Assembly (NCBI RefSeq): GCF_021390245.1
Contig: NZ_JAJUXH010000029.1
Location: forward strand, 25,342 to 89,341
Direction of reading: 5' to 3'
Length of the DNA stretch: 64,000 nucleotides
DNA from: Dyadobacter sp. CY323
GTDB lineage: Bacteria > Bacteroidota > Bacteroidia > Cytophagales > Spirosomataceae
Part shown: piece after piece, positions 9,448 through 18,253 of the stretch
Layout of the letters: every line of letters starts with the position of its first letter
Numbering within the stretch: position 1 is the stretch's first letter
Program-made: the position numbers and the translations under genes
Notes under the pieces: generated by a model
Seen by the model: the letters and a program-made list of their open reading frames with translations, nothing else
Databases searched by the model: none
Told to the model about the DNA's origin: nothing

Positions 9448-10136
9448 AGTCAGGTTTAACACTTACACTTTTCATTTTATTGATTTTTTCACAAGTATCC
9501 GCGCAAATTGATGCGCAAACAGCTGGCAGCCATGTGATTCTGAAATATTCCCCGTTGCCAATGTTTGATGTCGACAACACGTTTCAGCTCGGGGTGGAGG
9601 TGCCGTTGGGAAATAGCGGATTTAGTTTGCAGCAGGATCTGGGTTACGGGCATTCCAAGTTCAATATCTGGTACCAGGAAGACAGTAGTCCTCCTAATAA
9701 AGACATTTACAAAAGCCGGACACAGCTGCGGTATTACTTTTATGAAAGGCGCCGCACAAAAGCATATGTGGCTGGGGAGTACCTTTTCAAGAAAGTCGTG
9801 TATCGAGAAAATCAATGGGTGGGAATGGACTGCTCTGGCTTTGGAGGCTGCGGATATTTTGAAAACAGAGATGTGAAGATCGGTAGGATCGTGGGCGCGG
9901 GCCACATTAGGGCTGGCTGGCAAATCTATTTTGCAAACCGGATGACCCTCGATTTTTTCGGTGGATTTGGAATGAGAAGGATCAAGGTCAACACACTTTC
10001 CTCCGGACTTGAGAATGCAAGCGTCCGCAATCCCGAGTCATTCTGGTTTAATGCGGCCAATGGTGCAGACGATTTTATACCAAGTCTTGTGCTCGGGGTA
10101 CATTTTGGATTAATCCTGGGAAAATTGGAGAACTGA
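9444..10136 (+). CDS. outer-membrane beta-barrel protein (DUF3575-like)
   Basis: A 230-residue secreted protein with signal peptide MKSGLTLTLFILLIFSQVSAQ. The mature part has alternating strands, a QLGVEVPLGNSGFSLQQDLG region, a SRTQLRYYFYERRRTKAYVA segment and a C-terminal FIPSLVLGVHFGLILGKLEN, resembling small Bacteroidota outer-membrane barrels of the DUF3575 type. Its ATG overlaps the previous stop by ATGA, placing it as the last gene of a lipoprotein-lipoprotein-barrel unit that ends at a strong terminator. Family assignment is tentative. Confidence 0.5.
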   Translation: MKSGLTLTLFILLIFSQVSAQIDAQTAGSHVILKYSPLPMFDVDNTFQLGVEVPLGNSGFSLQQDLGYGHSKFNIWYQEDSSPPNKDIYKSRTQLRYYFYERRRTKAYVAGEYLFKKVVYRENQWVGMDCSGFGGCGYFENRDVKIGRIVGAGHIRAGWQIYFANRMTLDFFGGFGMRRIKVNTLSSGLENASVRNPESFWFNAANGADDFIPSLVLGVHFGLILGKLEN

Positions 10137-10148
10137 TTCACTTCCTTA

Positions 10149-10194
10149 AACCAAAAATCCCGTCAGATACTCATATTTGACGGGATTTTTGGTT
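10149..10194 (+). terminator. strong rho-independent terminator
   Basis: A perfect 17-bp stem (AACCAAAAATCCCGTCA at 10149-10165 and its complement at 10178-10194) around a 12-base loop. It starts 12 bases after the barrel gene stop. The arms end in A5 and T5 tracts, so it can work on both strands. Confidence 0.88.
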
Positions 10195-10372
10195 AATTAA
10201 ACCTATATTGTCCTATTATTTCTCACCAAAATACTCAACGTTATGAAATATCTCTCTACATCTTTTCAGTAGCGACCCCGTCCATCACATCTGTTTCCGA
10301 TTTCTCTGTTTGCTATCTCGCATTCGGAGACTGTTTATATGTCTATCTGTAAGCACGTTAACCAAGAACTTA

Positions 10373-13300
10373 ATGGTCAGAACTTTACTGAATTGCATAG
10401 CATTACTATCTCTCTTGCTTTGCCTGCTGGTACCTTCTCACGCTCAGAAAACAAAAGAAACGAAACAATCAGAATTGCCAGGTAGCCCGAGGCCAGGGAC
10501 GTCGGGCGATGTATTGAAATGTGCCGTTCACGAATTAACCATCGACCAGCGAATCGCATTAGAGATGGAAATGGATAGGGCCGCGCGGATCAGGAATGCG
10601 GGCGGCAGAGTATTTGCAGCTATTACCTGGATTCCCATTCGTCCGCATATACTGCGCAGAAACGATGGAAACGGGGGCTACAGCGTCAATAGTCTTAACA
10701 ACATACTTGCCCTGGCCAACAGCTATCACATTCAAAACGGCACCGGCATCCAGTTTTTTTATGCGGGTACTTCATTCGATTATATTGATAATACGAATTG
10801 GTACAACAATTTCACAACCACCATTGAAGGCGCTGTTGCAAACTCCCGGGACGCACCCAATGCTCTGAACCAATACTACGTCAACTACACGAGCGAGGCC
10901 TGGGCAGGATATGCTTATTACCCCACCAATCAGCAGTCTTCTACACGCTCTTTTATACTCACAGGATATCCCGAGACGGAAGACGACCTGGCAAACCGTG
11001 TGGTGCCTCACGAACTGGGGCACACCTTTAACCTGCTCCATACTTTTGGCAATAGCAATGGTACGGAACCTTCTACCGAACTTGTAACCCGAGGCCCGGG
11101 TGCGAATTGTTCGTACACGGGCGATATGCTTTGCGAAACCCCGGCGGACCCGTTCGGAATGGAAGGCAGTTCCGTCATCAACGTGAACGGATGCATTTCC
11201 TACAATGGAACGGCATTGGATGCAAATGGTGAAGCATATACTCCCTCCGTTTCCAATTTGATGGGATATTATCAAACCTGCGCCCACCATTTTGTGCCCA
11301 GCCAGTATGAGCGTATGCAGACAGCCCTTGCCCTGCGTCAAAGTCATACTGCCTATTCGCTTGACTACCCCTCGACTGATGTTCCGGCAGTCACTAACCT
11401 GACAGCCAGCTACAACCAGGCTGCTGTGAGCGTAGTGCTGACCTGGCAAGACAATGCTTCCAACGAAATGGGGTATTTTATTGAACGTTCCCTCTCTTCT
11501 GAATCCGGTTATATACCTATCGGGGGTGTGGGGCCGAATATGACCACATTTACAGATACAAAGGCCGGAGCTACCACCAGCTATTTTTATCGTATAAGGC
11601 CCTCCAACAGTACGGAGGGGATCAGCGCGACGGCGTCGGTCACAACAGACTGCTCTGTACCACGAAACATGAAAACGATTGACGTAACGACCTCCCGTGC
11701 TGAATTGGACTGGTTAGAGTCAGGCCCGGGAGTTAATTATGATTTGCGCTGGCGGGTTGCCTATACGGCCAACTGGACGGATGTCGACAACCTCACTACA
11801 CCGAATTACACATTAGGCAACCTGACGCCGGGCGTGAATTACGAATGGCAGGTGCGCAATAAATGCACATCCGGATCTTCGGCATATACCGCGTCCATGG
11901 TTTTCAGCACGGCACTCTGTCCATATCCTCTCGGCGCTGAAAGTACCAACATTAGTACCAACAGTGCGCAGCTCAGCTGGATCAACATGGGAGTAAGCAC
12001 CGTGTACGAGTTGCAATGGAAGGAGGCTTCATCTTCCAGCTGGACGATAATAAGTAATCTCACAACTCCAGGCTATTCATTGACAGGCTTAGATGTGGGT
12101 GTCAGTTATGACTGGCAAGTACGCCGGGCCTGCGAACAGAATACGTTCTCTGAATTCACAGGTGGGAGTTTCCGGACACTTTCCCCTAATTGCACGCCGA
12201 CGTATGCTGGCGGCTGTTCAGATTATGGGTTGAAATCCGTTTCCCTCAACAGTGTTATGCTCAGTGAGAATTCGGGCTGTTCACCCAACGGATATGACAC
12301 TCTCCCAGGTACAACGACCGTATCACCGGGGCAGACAGTGCCCTTTGTAGCCACGTTTCTAAATACTCTGAATCCTTTGGGGGCTGCCATCTGGATGGAT
12401 GCTAACCGGAATGGCTTCTTCGAGGACAATGAGCGGGTGTTTTATACACCTTCGCTGGTCACAGGTTTGGTATCAGGGGACCTCACCATTCCTATAACTT
12501 CCCCAGGGCCTCTTTCTATGCGTGTCTCAGTTGCATTTTATGCGACCCCCAACAGCTCTTGCGCTAATTACTCATTGGGAGAAACAGAGGATTATGTTCT
12601 CACTGTGGGTGGCGAAATCATAACCTGTACGCCGACTTACACGAATGAATGTTCAGGAGAGGCTGGGTTGAGACGAGTCGTCGTAAATGGTGCCGTATTG
12701 AGTGAGAATTCCGGTTGTTCACCAAACGGATATTCAGAAATGCCGGGAATTGCCTATGTCCAGGGGGGGCAAACTGTCATGATCAGTGGCAATCTCCTCG
12801 ACGAATATGCGCCTCATGGAATTGCCGTTTGGCTGGATATAAACCGGAACGCTGTTTTTGAGCCTGGGGAACTGGTATTTAGTACTCCTGAGGCGAAGCC
12901 GAGTGCTTTTTCAGGCAGTTTCGTCGTTCCTTCCGGACTTGCGCCGGGGCCACTTCCCATGCGCATTGTTTCCGCTTTCCAAACAATTCCGATGAACGCA
13001 TGCGGGAACTACAATTTTGGAGAAACAGAGGATTACACCTTAACAATTGAAGACCCGACGCAATGCATTGTTAATATTTCGGATACGAGGACAATACTTA
13101 GCTGCAATAGACCGTCCATCGAATTAACGGCCTCTACGGCATTTCCGGGTGCCACTTTCCAATGGAGCACAGGAGCTACCACAGCATCCATTGATGTGGC
13201 CACTGCCGGAATCTACACCGTGACGATGACGAGTGGCAGCTGCACGGCAACGCAGGCGAAAACGGTTACCGGGAGCTCAACGACAATATCTGCAACAATT

Positions 13301-15283
13301 TCGGGCCTTGACGCGCTAAGCTGCAGCGAAAGAAGGATCACATTGACTGCCAATACCGATTCTCAAAACCCGACCTACATTTGGAGTACCGGGTCGACTG
13401 CAAAGACGATCAATGTTACTACTCCGGGAACTTACACCGTGACGGTCACAAGCGGAAGCTGTTCCACTACTGCAACCAAAACAGTTACGGGAAGCACCGC
13501 ACCGCCAACAGTCAGTGTTACAAGTCCGTCAACCGTACTATCCTGTTCACGGACATCAATCCAGCTGACGGCGACAACAACTGCAACAAATCCGACCTAC
13601 CTGTGGAGCAACGGTGAAACAACCAGACGAATCATTGTCACTACTGCCGGAAGTTACACCGTCACCATTACCAGCCAGGAAGGTTGTATCTCGACCGCCT
13701 CCCGAAATATCACTGGCTTTGGCGATCCTTTGACTGTCAGGCTTGTTCCCAGCACTACCGTTCTTACGTGCGAAAACCCCAGTTCGACGATTAGTCCGGT
13801 CGTCAGTTTTGGGAATGGCGTCACCTATAAATGGAACACGGGTGCAACAACACCCGGACTGTCGGTTTACACTGCTGGTACGTATATTTTAGTTGTTACC
13901 AGTGGGACTTGCACGGCAAGTGATACGGTTGTTATCACCGGAACGATACCTACACCCGAGCTCACTACAATCCTCACGAATCAGACCTACTGCAACTATG
14001 AATTCGTACCCGAGTTTGCACTGGCAGGCACGCAGGAAGGGGTTACTTTTAACATTACCGGCGGAAGTGCAATCAATATGTCTAACCAGACGGGTGTGAC
14101 CTCGATTTCTTCATTTTACGCCGTCAACCCAGGAACTACGCCGATAACTGCAACGATCACGGTCACTCCCAAAACAAGCTGCGCCACAGGAAGTCCTGTC
14201 ACTTTTACCATTACAGTCAACCCTTCCACGCTGGCCATTGCCGGTGATCGGGTCACTACTATTGCAGGGTCAGATCCCGCCCAGATCTTTGCCGACGACT
14301 GCCGGATTATTGCCTCCATCACTCCTTCCGGCGCCAGCCCGGTCAGTGGGGAAATTGTGTCAACGGTCTACATCGACGAAACGGTACCTTCGGCCAGGCC
14401 ATACGTTGCAAGACATTATGATCTGTCTCCGACCGTCAACCCCGCCGGGGCCACCGCTACCATCACCTTATACTTTACTCAGGAGGATTTTAATAACTAT
14501 AATGCAGCCGCCGGGGACATCCTGCTGCCCTCATCACCTACAGACAGCAAGGCAAACCTGTACATCAATCAGTTCCACGGAACATCCCAGACCGGTGCTC
14601 CCAATACCTACTCGGGAGAAGCAGGCCTTCCTTTTCATCCTGGGGAAGACAACATCCACTGGGCCGAGGTTTTGAAGAGGTGGGAGATTACATTTGATGT
14701 GACTGGGTTTAGCGGATTTTTTGTTACTGGAAACTCAAGCCCACTACCGGTTACCCTGGCCAGAATGAGAGCCAAGGTAATTGAAAACACGGATGTCGCG
14801 ATTGAATGGGAAACCAGTTCAGAAGTAAATTTTGACCGCTTCGAATTGCAAAAAAGTTCAAATCCCAAAAATGGTTTCGTTTTTCTGTCAAACATCGCTC
14901 CGCAGCCAGGTACAGGCAAATATCAGTACCTGGACAGGGATGTCCAATCGGGTGCCACGCAATATTACCGCCTGAAGATGATCGATCTGGATGGTAGCCA
15001 CGCATGGAGTAAAATCGTTTCTGCCCGGCTGGAAAAGGCGTCAGTTGAGGTAACTGTCTTTCCAAACCCTGCCGGAAACGAGTTTACAATTACTTCCTCA
15101 GTGCCGATTGTGGGGTTTAAGTTGATTAACGATGCAGGAAAAACTGTTTTTGACAAACCGACCGAGAGTGAGACCCAAAAACAAAAATTGAATGTAAATA
15201 GCTATCAAAGCGGGATATACCATCTCAGGATTCGTCTCAGGGATGGCACTGAACTAGTCAGAAAGATTTCATTGATCAAATAA
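10373..15283 (+). CDS. large secreted M43-type zinc metalloprotease with FN3, GEVED and Ig-like domains, T9SS cargo
   Basis: A 1,636-residue exported protein. The ATG at 10373 gives signal peptide MVRTLLNCIALLSLLLCLLV-PSHAQ; a TTG 63 bases upstream is less likely. The catalytic domain has the zinc motif HELGHTFNLLH (H213, E214, H217, H223) and a Met-turn NLMGYY, the pattern of M43 (cytophagalysin/pappalysin) peptidases. Then come three fibronectin III-like units (roughly 336-600), two GEVED domains (each with SENSGCSPNGY at the start and GETEDY at the end, roughly 605-900), four Ig-like repeats around SWSTGAT-type cores (roughly 905-1190), a further Ig-like region, and a C-terminal T9SS type A sorting domain (VFPNPAGNEFTITSS to ELVRKISLIK). 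It is probably displayed on or released from the cell surface; the target protein is unknown. Confidence 0.87.
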   Translation: MVRTLLNCIALLSLLLCLLVPSHAQKTKETKQSELPGSPRPGTSGDVLKCAVHELTIDQRIALEMEMDRAARIRNAGGRVFAAITWIPIRPHILRRNDGNGGYSVNSLNNILALANSYHIQNGTGIQFFYAGTSFDYIDNTNWYNNFTTTIEGAVANSRDAPNALNQYYVNYTSEAWAGYAYYPTNQQSSTRSFILTGYPETEDDLANRVVPHELGHTFNLLHTFGNSNGTEPSTELVTRGPGANCSYTGDMLCETPADPFGMEGSSVINVNGCISYNGTALDANGEAYTPSVSNLMGYYQTCAHHFVPSQYERMQTALALRQSHTAYSLDYPSTDVPAVTNLTASYNQAAVSVVLTWQDNASNEMGYFIERSLSSESGYIPIGGVGPNMTTFTDTKAGATTSYFYRIRPSNSTEGISATASVTTDCSVPRNMKTIDVTTSRAELDWLESGPGVNYDLRWRVAYTANWTDVDNLTTPNYTLGNLTPGVNYEWQVRNKCTSGSSAYTASMVFSTALCPYPLGAESTNISTNSAQLSWINMGVSTVYELQWKEASSSSWTIISNLTTPGYSLTGLDVGVSYDWQVRRACEQNTFSEFTGGSFRTLSPNCTPTYAGGCSDYGLKSVSLNSVMLSENSGCSPNGYDTLPGTTTVSPGQTVPFVATFLNTLNPLGAAIWMDANRNGFFEDNERVFYTPSLVTGLVSGDLTIPITSPGPLSMRVSVAFYATPNSSCANYSLGETEDYVLTVGGEIITCTPTYTNECSGEAGLRRVVVNGAVLSENSGCSPNGYSEMPGIAYVQGGQTVMISGNLLDEYAPHGIAVWLDINRNAVFEPGELVFSTPEAKPSAFSGSFVVPSGLAPGPLPMRIVSAFQTIPMNACGNYNFGETEDYTLTIEDPTQCIVNISDTRTILSCNRPSIELTASTAFPGATFQWSTGATTASIDVATAGIYTVTMTSGSCTATQAKTVTGSSTTISATISGLDALSCSERRITLTANTDSQNPTYIWSTGSTAKTINVTTPGTYTVTVTSGSCSTTATKTVTGSTAPPTVSVTSPSTVLSCSRTSIQLTATTTATNPTYLWSNGETTRRIIVTTAGSYTVTITSQEGCISTASRNITGFGDPLTVRLVPSTTVLTCENPSSTISPVVSFGNGVTYKWNTGATTPGLSVYTAGTYILVVTSGTCTASDTVVITGTIPTPELTTILTNQTYCNYEFVPEFALAGTQEGVTFNITGGSAINMSNQTGVTSISSFYAVNPGTTPITATITVTPKTSCATGSPVTFTITVNPSTLAIAGDRVTTIAGSDPAQIFADDCRIIASITPSGASPVSGEIVSTVYIDETVPSARPYVARHYDLSPTVNPAGATATITLYFTQEDFNNYNAAAGDILLPSSPTDSKANLYINQFHGTSQTGAPNTYSGEAGLPFHPGEDNIHWAEVLKRWEITFDVTGFSGFFVTGNSSPLPVTLARMRAKVIENTDVAIEWETSSEVNFDRFELQKSSNPKNGFVFLSNIAPQPGTGKYQYLDRDVQSGATQYYRLKMIDLDGSHAWSKIVSARLEKASVEVTVFPNPAGNEFTITSSVPIVGFKLINDAGKTVFDKPTESETQKQKLNVNSYQSGIYHLRIRLRDGTELVRKISLIK

Positions 15284-15701
15284 TTCTTTTACTTCCGCAG
15301 CCATCCCAGCTTGCTGATCTCCAAAGAAATTACACGCCTCCGATTTCACATTGGCGGGCACTTTTCACGTATGTAAAACCAGGTCCGGATCCGGGTGCGC
15401 CGGCTAAGCTGCAACATCGCATGAAAACTGAAGTTCTCGCAATCTCATAAGTTTACGACTTTAAGAAGGTGCATGGGGTTTTAAGCCGCTTACAACTTTT
15501 ATTGGAGGACAAGGTCGTCGATGTATATGAAAAGTGTGGTTGAAAGTCACTACACAATCGGTACCAGCTCTGCTTACTGAAAATAGTAGATACAACATCA
15601 ATATTCTGTTAGTTGATGACCATTTTACGAAAGACTTCAAAAATTTTACCGGCCAAACACCTGGAAATTTCAAACGGTCGATATAATCATCTGCATACGG
15701 A
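15284..15701. other. 418-base gap holding a regulator remnant
   Basis: Between the metalloprotease and the DUF4440 gene. The only coding trace I can support is the AraC tail remnant listed separately (15590-15686). The rest shows no open frame with a good start, no clear hairpin and no repeat. Confidence 0.5.
15590..15686 (+). pseudogene. AraC-family regulator, C-terminal remnant
   Basis: A short plus-strand frame ending at TAA 15684-15686 encodes DDHFTKDFKNFTGQTPGNFK. This matches the last helix of AraC HTH domains, where a D-x-HF-x-K-x-FK-x-FTG-x-TP-x-x-F phrase is typical. Upstream the frame loses similarity and no start or first HTH helix is found, so the gene is decayed. It may have regulated the degradative genes that follow. 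The identification rests on about 20 residues. Confidence 0.4.
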
Positions 15702-16076
15702 TCAAATTACTATTCCACTGCCGCCAATTACTTTAATACCTCCATTGAATTTTTTCCAAAACCGGATATAGCGATAGGTAGCCTCAAATGCTACATCATT
15801 ATATTTTCCTTTCAAATCCATGGTCAAGATGATAACTGCGGTGTCACCGATGATATTCAGGTTTTCAACTTTGGGGTCGAGCTCATCGATCTTGAGCGCC
15901 CCATCCTGATATGTTTGCAGATCCATCTCTTTGGTAATGACCTCTCCACTGGGAATGATAAACAACAAATCCTTGTGTAATAACTCATCAAGCATAGATG
16001 CACTGCCTTCTTTTATCGCCTGATATAGTTTGTTCTCCTGTTCAAGGATGTTTTTCTCTGTCAGTATCTTATCCAT
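15702..16076 (-). CDS. DUF4440 / SnoaL-like nuclear transport factor 2 fold protein
   Basis: A 124-residue cytoplasmic protein without signal peptide. The N-terminal helix (ILEQENKLYQAIKEGSASML), DELLHKDLLFIIPSGEVITK, and the strand pattern NLNIIGDTAVIILTMDLKGK to a terminal RFWKKFNGGIKVIGGSGIVI are those of DUF4440 proteins with a cone-shaped NTF2 fold. The fold holds enzymes and binding proteins alike, so no activity is assigned. It faces a decayed alginate-lyase fragment on the other strand. Length is normal for the family. Confidence 0.72.
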   Translation of the reverse strand: MDKILTEKNILEQENKLYQAIKEGSASMLDELLHKDLLFIIPSGEVITKEMDLQTYQDGALKIDELDPKVENLNIIGDTAVIILTMDLKGKYNDVAFEATYRYIRFWKKFNGGIKVIGGSGIVI

Positions 16077-16267
16077 TATCTCTTCGGTTCAGAATCGTAA
16101 GTAATTGTCATAGCCTCGCAAATTTAGATGATAACTTGTATGGTGGGGAATGAGTGGATAGAAAACGATTTTACAATTACTGTAAGCTTCATTGCTACAC
16201 CTTTGCAATGTAGTCTTCCACTTAGGCTCTATATAGTAGGCGCTTTTGGGGTATCCAAATCGATTCG

Positions 16268-16630
16268 TTGGGCCGACAGACGTTGGAACTGCATCGAACC
16301 AGATCCTATGACTACGGTCTTTACAATCTTCACGCATTGATGACACTGGCAATAATGGGGGAGCAAGTCGGTGTGGATCTTTGGGGGTATAACACCGATC
16401 CGGGCAGCAAAAGAAATATTCGCGAATCCATACGTTACATGGCTGGGTTCGGGACATCGGATATGGTATGGCCCTTTGAGCAAATCGCCGAGAAATCGAT
16501 CAGTCTTGCCTATGAAGACGGGGATCATTTCTCGAGATATTATCCTTATGATCTGTACAGCGCCCTTCGCATAGGCTATAATCTACGGGGACCCTTACTT
16601 TCTTGCTGTAATGGCAAAATTGCCAAATGA
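16268..16630 (+). pseudogene. alginate lyase family protein, C-terminal-domain remnant
   Basis: The frame encodes LELHRTRSYDYGLYNLHAL, then LMTLAIMGEQVGVDLWGYNT, which are hallmark blocks of the Alginate_lyase (alpha/alpha-toroid) domain: the RTRSxxYxxxNL phrase and the EHVGVDLW-like phrase. Only about 115 residues survive of a family usually near 350-400; the upstream half with the remaining active-site residues is absent and the 5' end has no real start (TTG at 16268 is not a credible one). The tail past about residue 105 is not conserved. A dead gene, matching the other decayed polysaccharide genes to the right. Confidence 0.6.
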
Positions 16631-16764
16631 AAAAACCGGTACAAATCGGTCTAACCTCATTGTGGCTATTGAATAATGGTTCGGGTCGAAAGTGACAGTT
16701 GCGTTGCATTTATAGCCAGTTTTGGTTTTAATACGGAAGAAAATAGCCATTCCAGTGGCGTGTC

Positions 16765-16793
16765 ATAAAATCTATTAAACCAATAGATTTTAT
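16765..16793. promoter_or_regulatory. 12-bp AT-rich inverted repeat before the sulfatase pair
   Basis: ATAAAATCTATT and its exact complement flank a 5-base loop (AAACC). The repeat ends 17 bases before the TTG of the first sulfatase. It could be an operator, a messenger hairpin close to the ribosome site, or a scar; the sequence does not decide. There is no T tract after it. Confidence 0.45.
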
Positions 16794-16810
16794 ATCATTC
16801 CTGCTTAGTT

Positions 16811-18253
16811 TTGGAATTGACTGATACTAATCGCGTGAAAAACGGAATATTCTTTCTGGTCATAACCCTGGTAACCGCCTGCCTTTTGGCATTCAGAAAT
16901 CCTGAAAACGAAACAACCCGAAACAAACTGCCTAATATCATTTTCATTATGGGGGACGACCTTTCGATGACGGATACCGAGCCTTTTGGAAGTACCCAGG
17001 TGCGCACGCCCAACATGGTGAGGCTTGCCAAAGAGGGGCTTTGTCTGGATAATATGTTCAACATGATCCCGATCTGTGCGCCCACCCGCCAGTCACTGCT
17101 GACGGGGCTGGGGCCTGTACGCAATGGCGCATTTCCGAATCACAGCCAGATTTATCCCGGCATTAAAACACTGCCTGTTTACCTGAAAGAACTGGGTTAC
17201 AACGTGGCATTGGCCGGCAAGCGGCATTATGCGCCGGAAGCGGCGTACCCGTTTGATTTTCTAGGCGGGCGAGATCATGACGACGGAAGCGGGCAGGACA
17301 TCGATCTGATCAAAGCAGAGGATTATATCAAAAAATCCACGGGCAAGCCATTTTTCCTGATGTTCACCAGTAACCAGCCGCACAGCCCGTGGACGCGCGG
17401 CAACCAGAAAGCCTATGATCCGCAAAAGATCAAACTGGGCGCCAACATGGTCGACACCCCATTGACGCGTAACCAGATGGCCAAATATTTTGCCGAAATA
17501 ACTTATTTGGATAGTCTGGTAGGTGTTTGTCTCGATATGGTGGAACGCTCGGGACAAAAAGAAAATACCGTTGTAATGTTTGCCACAGAACAAGGCAATT
17601 CATTTCCTTTTTCCAAATGGACACTTTACGATCAGGGACTTCGCTCTGGTTTTATTGTGCGGTGGCCGGGGAAAGTAAAACCGGGGACCCGGAATGCCGC
17701 GATGGTCGAGTATCCTGATATTCTGCCGACATTGATCGACATTGCCGGAGGGAATCCTTTTAAAATCAATACCGGTTCAAATGATGCCAATGGTAACGCC
17801 GGTTTCGATGGGTTGAGTTTCAAAAAAGTATTGCTTGGTCAAGCCAGCGCTTTCAGGGAAGAGGTTTACGGCGTCAACACCACCCGCGGAATTATCGATG
17901 GCAGCGATGCGTACGCGAGCCGGTCCGTGCGGAACCTGGATTATCTTTATATCCGTAACCTAAACTACCAGGCCAGATATGCCAATGTGGTGACTAATTC
18001 AGCTTTGTTTAAAACCTGGGTAGCCAAAGATTCGGTACGCGCGACTGCATATGTGACCCGACCGGAAGAAGAGCTTTACAATGTCAAATCCGATCCTTAT
18101 CAGCTTACAAACCTGGCAGCAAATGCAAAGTTCAAAACTGTAAAAGCTCAATTACGCACTAAACTCGACGCTTTTATGAAGCAGCAGGGCGACAAAGGCA
18201 TTGAGACAGAAATGCAGGCGATGGAACGCCAGCCAAAAAACAAAGCAGAATGA
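16811..18253 (+). CDS. sulfatase, formylglycine-dependent, exported
   Basis: Hydrolyses sulfate esters, probably of a sulfated glycan, outside the cytoplasm. The N-terminal hydrophobic stretch GIFFLVITLVTACLLAF is a signal or anchor. The metal-binding opening PNIIFIMGDDLSMTDTEPFG is standard, and the activation motif is ICAPTRQSLLTG with the modifiable Cys at residue 89 (C-x-P-x-R intact). KRHYAPEAA, SNQPHSPW and FATEQGNSFPFSKWTLYDQG give further conserved blocks, although the last has E-Q in place of the usual D-N, an unusual variant of the metal site. The start is TTG 16811; GTG at 16835 gives a tidier signal peptide. The TGA overlaps the next sulfatase start (ATGA), so the two are coupled. 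Substrate unknown. Confidence 0.82.
   Translation: MELTDTNRVKNGIFFLVITLVTACLLAFRNPENETTRNKLPNIIFIMGDDLSMTDTEPFGSTQVRTPNMVRLAKEGLCLDNMFNMIPICAPTRQSLLTGLGPVRNGAFPNHSQIYPGIKTLPVYLKELGYNVALAGKRHYAPEAAYPFDFLGGRDHDDGSGQDIDLIKAEDYIKKSTGKPFFLMFTSNQPHSPWTRGNQKAYDPQKIKLGANMVDTPLTRNQMAKYFAEITYLDSLVGVCLDMVERSGQKENTVVMFATEQGNSFPFSKWTLYDQGLRSGFIVRWPGKVKPGTRNAAMVEYPDILPTLIDIAGGNPFKINTGSNDANGNAGFDGLSFKKVLLGQASAFREEVYGVNTTRGIIDGSDAYASRSVRNLDYLYIRNLNYQARYANVVTNSALFKTWVAKDSVRATAYVTRPEEELYNVKSDPYQLTNLAANAKFKTVKAQLRTKLDAFMKQQGDKGIETEMQAMERQPKNKAE

Noticed and set aside
10310..10372. TTG start for the metalloprotease
   Set aside because: The ATG at 10373 gives a normal signal peptide; the TTG adds 21 residues before it.
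13070..13945. Tandem DNA repeats or CRISPR-like pattern
   Set aside because: The similarity is at protein level (four Ig-like repeats around WSTGAT), in one reading frame; repeat length and spacing do not fit a CRISPR array.
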